64,000 bases of DNA from Dorea phocaeensis (GTDB lineage Bacteria; Bacillota; Clostridia; Lachnospirales; Lachnospiraceae): positions 114,358-178,357 of the forward strand of contig NZ_OEPZ01000005.1 of the NCBI RefSeq assembly GCF_900240315.1, given 5' to 3'. Shown piece by piece: positions 63,490 through 64,000 of this stretch; positions within the stretch are counted from its first letter, which is position 1; each line of letters starts with the position of its first letter. The translations under genes and the position numbers were made by a program. A model generated the notes under the pieces. The model saw nothing but the letters and a program-made list of their open reading frames with translations. It made no database searches and had not been told where the DNA came from.

Positions 63490-63578
63490 GGAGAAATACC
63501 CAAGAGGCTGAAGGGGCTCCCCTGGAAAGGGAGTAGGTCGTTAATAGCGGCGCGAGGGTTCAAATCCCTCTTTCTCCG
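63490..63578 (+). tRNA. tRNA-Ser (anticodon GGA)
   Basis: Acceptor GGAGAAA pairs with TTTCTCC before discriminator G. The anticodon arm CTCCC-CTGGAAA-GGGAG gives GGA. The variable arm is long. CCA is not encoded. Confidence 0.96.
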
Positions 63579-63646
63579 TTTGTTGGGAATTAAATTCTTA
63601 TTTGAAAGTTCATTAAAAAATGTTCAAAAAAATATGAAAAAAGTTC

Positions 63647-63675
63647 TTGACATAAAACGACAGAAATGTTATTAT
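63647..63675 (+). promoter_or_regulatory. Ribosomal RNA operon promoter
   Basis: TTGACA (63647-63652), 17 bases, TATTAT (63670-63675), preceded by an A-rich stretch, about 210 bases before the 16S gene. The leader between contains a short stem (CCTGCTT-gaa-GCAGG near 63861). Confidence 0.8.
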
Positions 63676-63883
63676 GATTTAGCTGACTCACGAGAGACAG
63701 CAATGAAACAAGAACCTTGATAATTAAACAATAGACAACAACCCTGAAAATTCTTTCAGAGAATTATTCAGAACAGACATTTTAAAATGTCAACCTTAAA
63801 ACAGTAAAAGGGATAAGAAAGCTAGTAGTTTTCTTGGACCTGGAACGAACTTGAACTTAACCTGCTTGAAGCAGGAAGAGATT

Positions 63884-64000
<117 letters not shown>

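Overview
The window looks like a chromosomal segment of a gut Firmicute of the family Lachnospiraceae. The first bases of a 16S rRNA gene at the right end resemble the Dorea group as I remember it (inference, not a search). The gene set fits: a Spo0A-type DNA-binding domain, DUF4317, FliB-like methylase, PotABCD with a PotC-PotD fusion, iron-sulfur serine dehydratase, many zinc-ribbon membrane proteins, and strong AGGAGG-type ribosome binding sites. Most of it is ordinary core chromosome. Two stretches look accessory: a surface-protein/sulfur-transporter block (29.1-32.8 kb) and a type I-C CRISPR-Cas locus (32.9-43.0 kb).

Layout. 0-6.2 kb: end of an ABC ATPase gene, a decayed AAA ATPase gene, yaaA, a prolyl-tRNA-editing-like deacylase, a YkgJ-type Cys-cluster protein, and a TetM-like GTPase fused to a YacP/Rae1-like NYN nuclease. 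6.3-8.4 kb: a regulatory knot with a stand-alone Spo0A-C protein, two XRE regulators, palindromic operators and an unlisted 33-codon gene. 8.4-15.5 kb: FliB-like protein, ferredoxin-nitroreductase, then a cupin regulator with a polyamine transporter operon (potA, potB, potCD). 15.7-28.9 kb: Fic protein, tRNA-Leu, DUF4317, sdaAB/sdaAA, HAD phosphatase, sirtuin, carB, a DUF2148 protein, a CofE-like ligase and a GMP synthase lacking a working glutaminase domain. 29.1-32.8 kb: a sortase-anchored protein, a membrane-anchored repeat protein and a YeeE/YedE sulfur transporter.

32.9-43.0 kb holds cas3, then an inserted DUF3990/DUF3791-like gene pair, then cas5-cas8-cas7-cas4-cas1-cas2 and an array of 18 repeats and 17 spacers. 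The key observation is in the 300-base gap between cas3 and the inserted pair. A single degenerate CRISPR repeat lies on the minus strand directly behind a good promoter. It is followed by a spacer-like sequence whose first 19 bases match (16/19, with two of the three mismatches at positions 6 and 12) a site on the plus strand. That site sits next to a TTC motif and abuts the -35 box of the promoter for the DUF3990 gene. This is the architecture of a CRISPR-repressed toxin module (CreTA-like) or of a Cascade autorepressor: a crRNA-like RNA would guide Cas5-8-7 to silence a putative ADP-ribosyltransferase-fold gene that lies upstream of, and apparently in one operon with, the Cascade genes.

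43-64 kb: PH-domain protein, MATE exporter, MerR/TipA regulator with its 19-bp-spacer promoter, purC, an SDR dehydrogenase, a DUF4234 protein, a LysR regulator divergent from a DASS transporter/FAD oxidoreductase/chorismate mutase operon, an alanine-type sodium symporter, and a t6A/maturation cluster (tsaE, tsaB, threonine aldolase, rimI, rnz, tsaD, ispD). Two tRNA-Ser genes flank a Q/N/G/Y-rich membrane protein, and an rrn promoter with the start of 16S rRNA closes the window. Two copies of one dispersed palindrome (GGGACGGAG core) are present.
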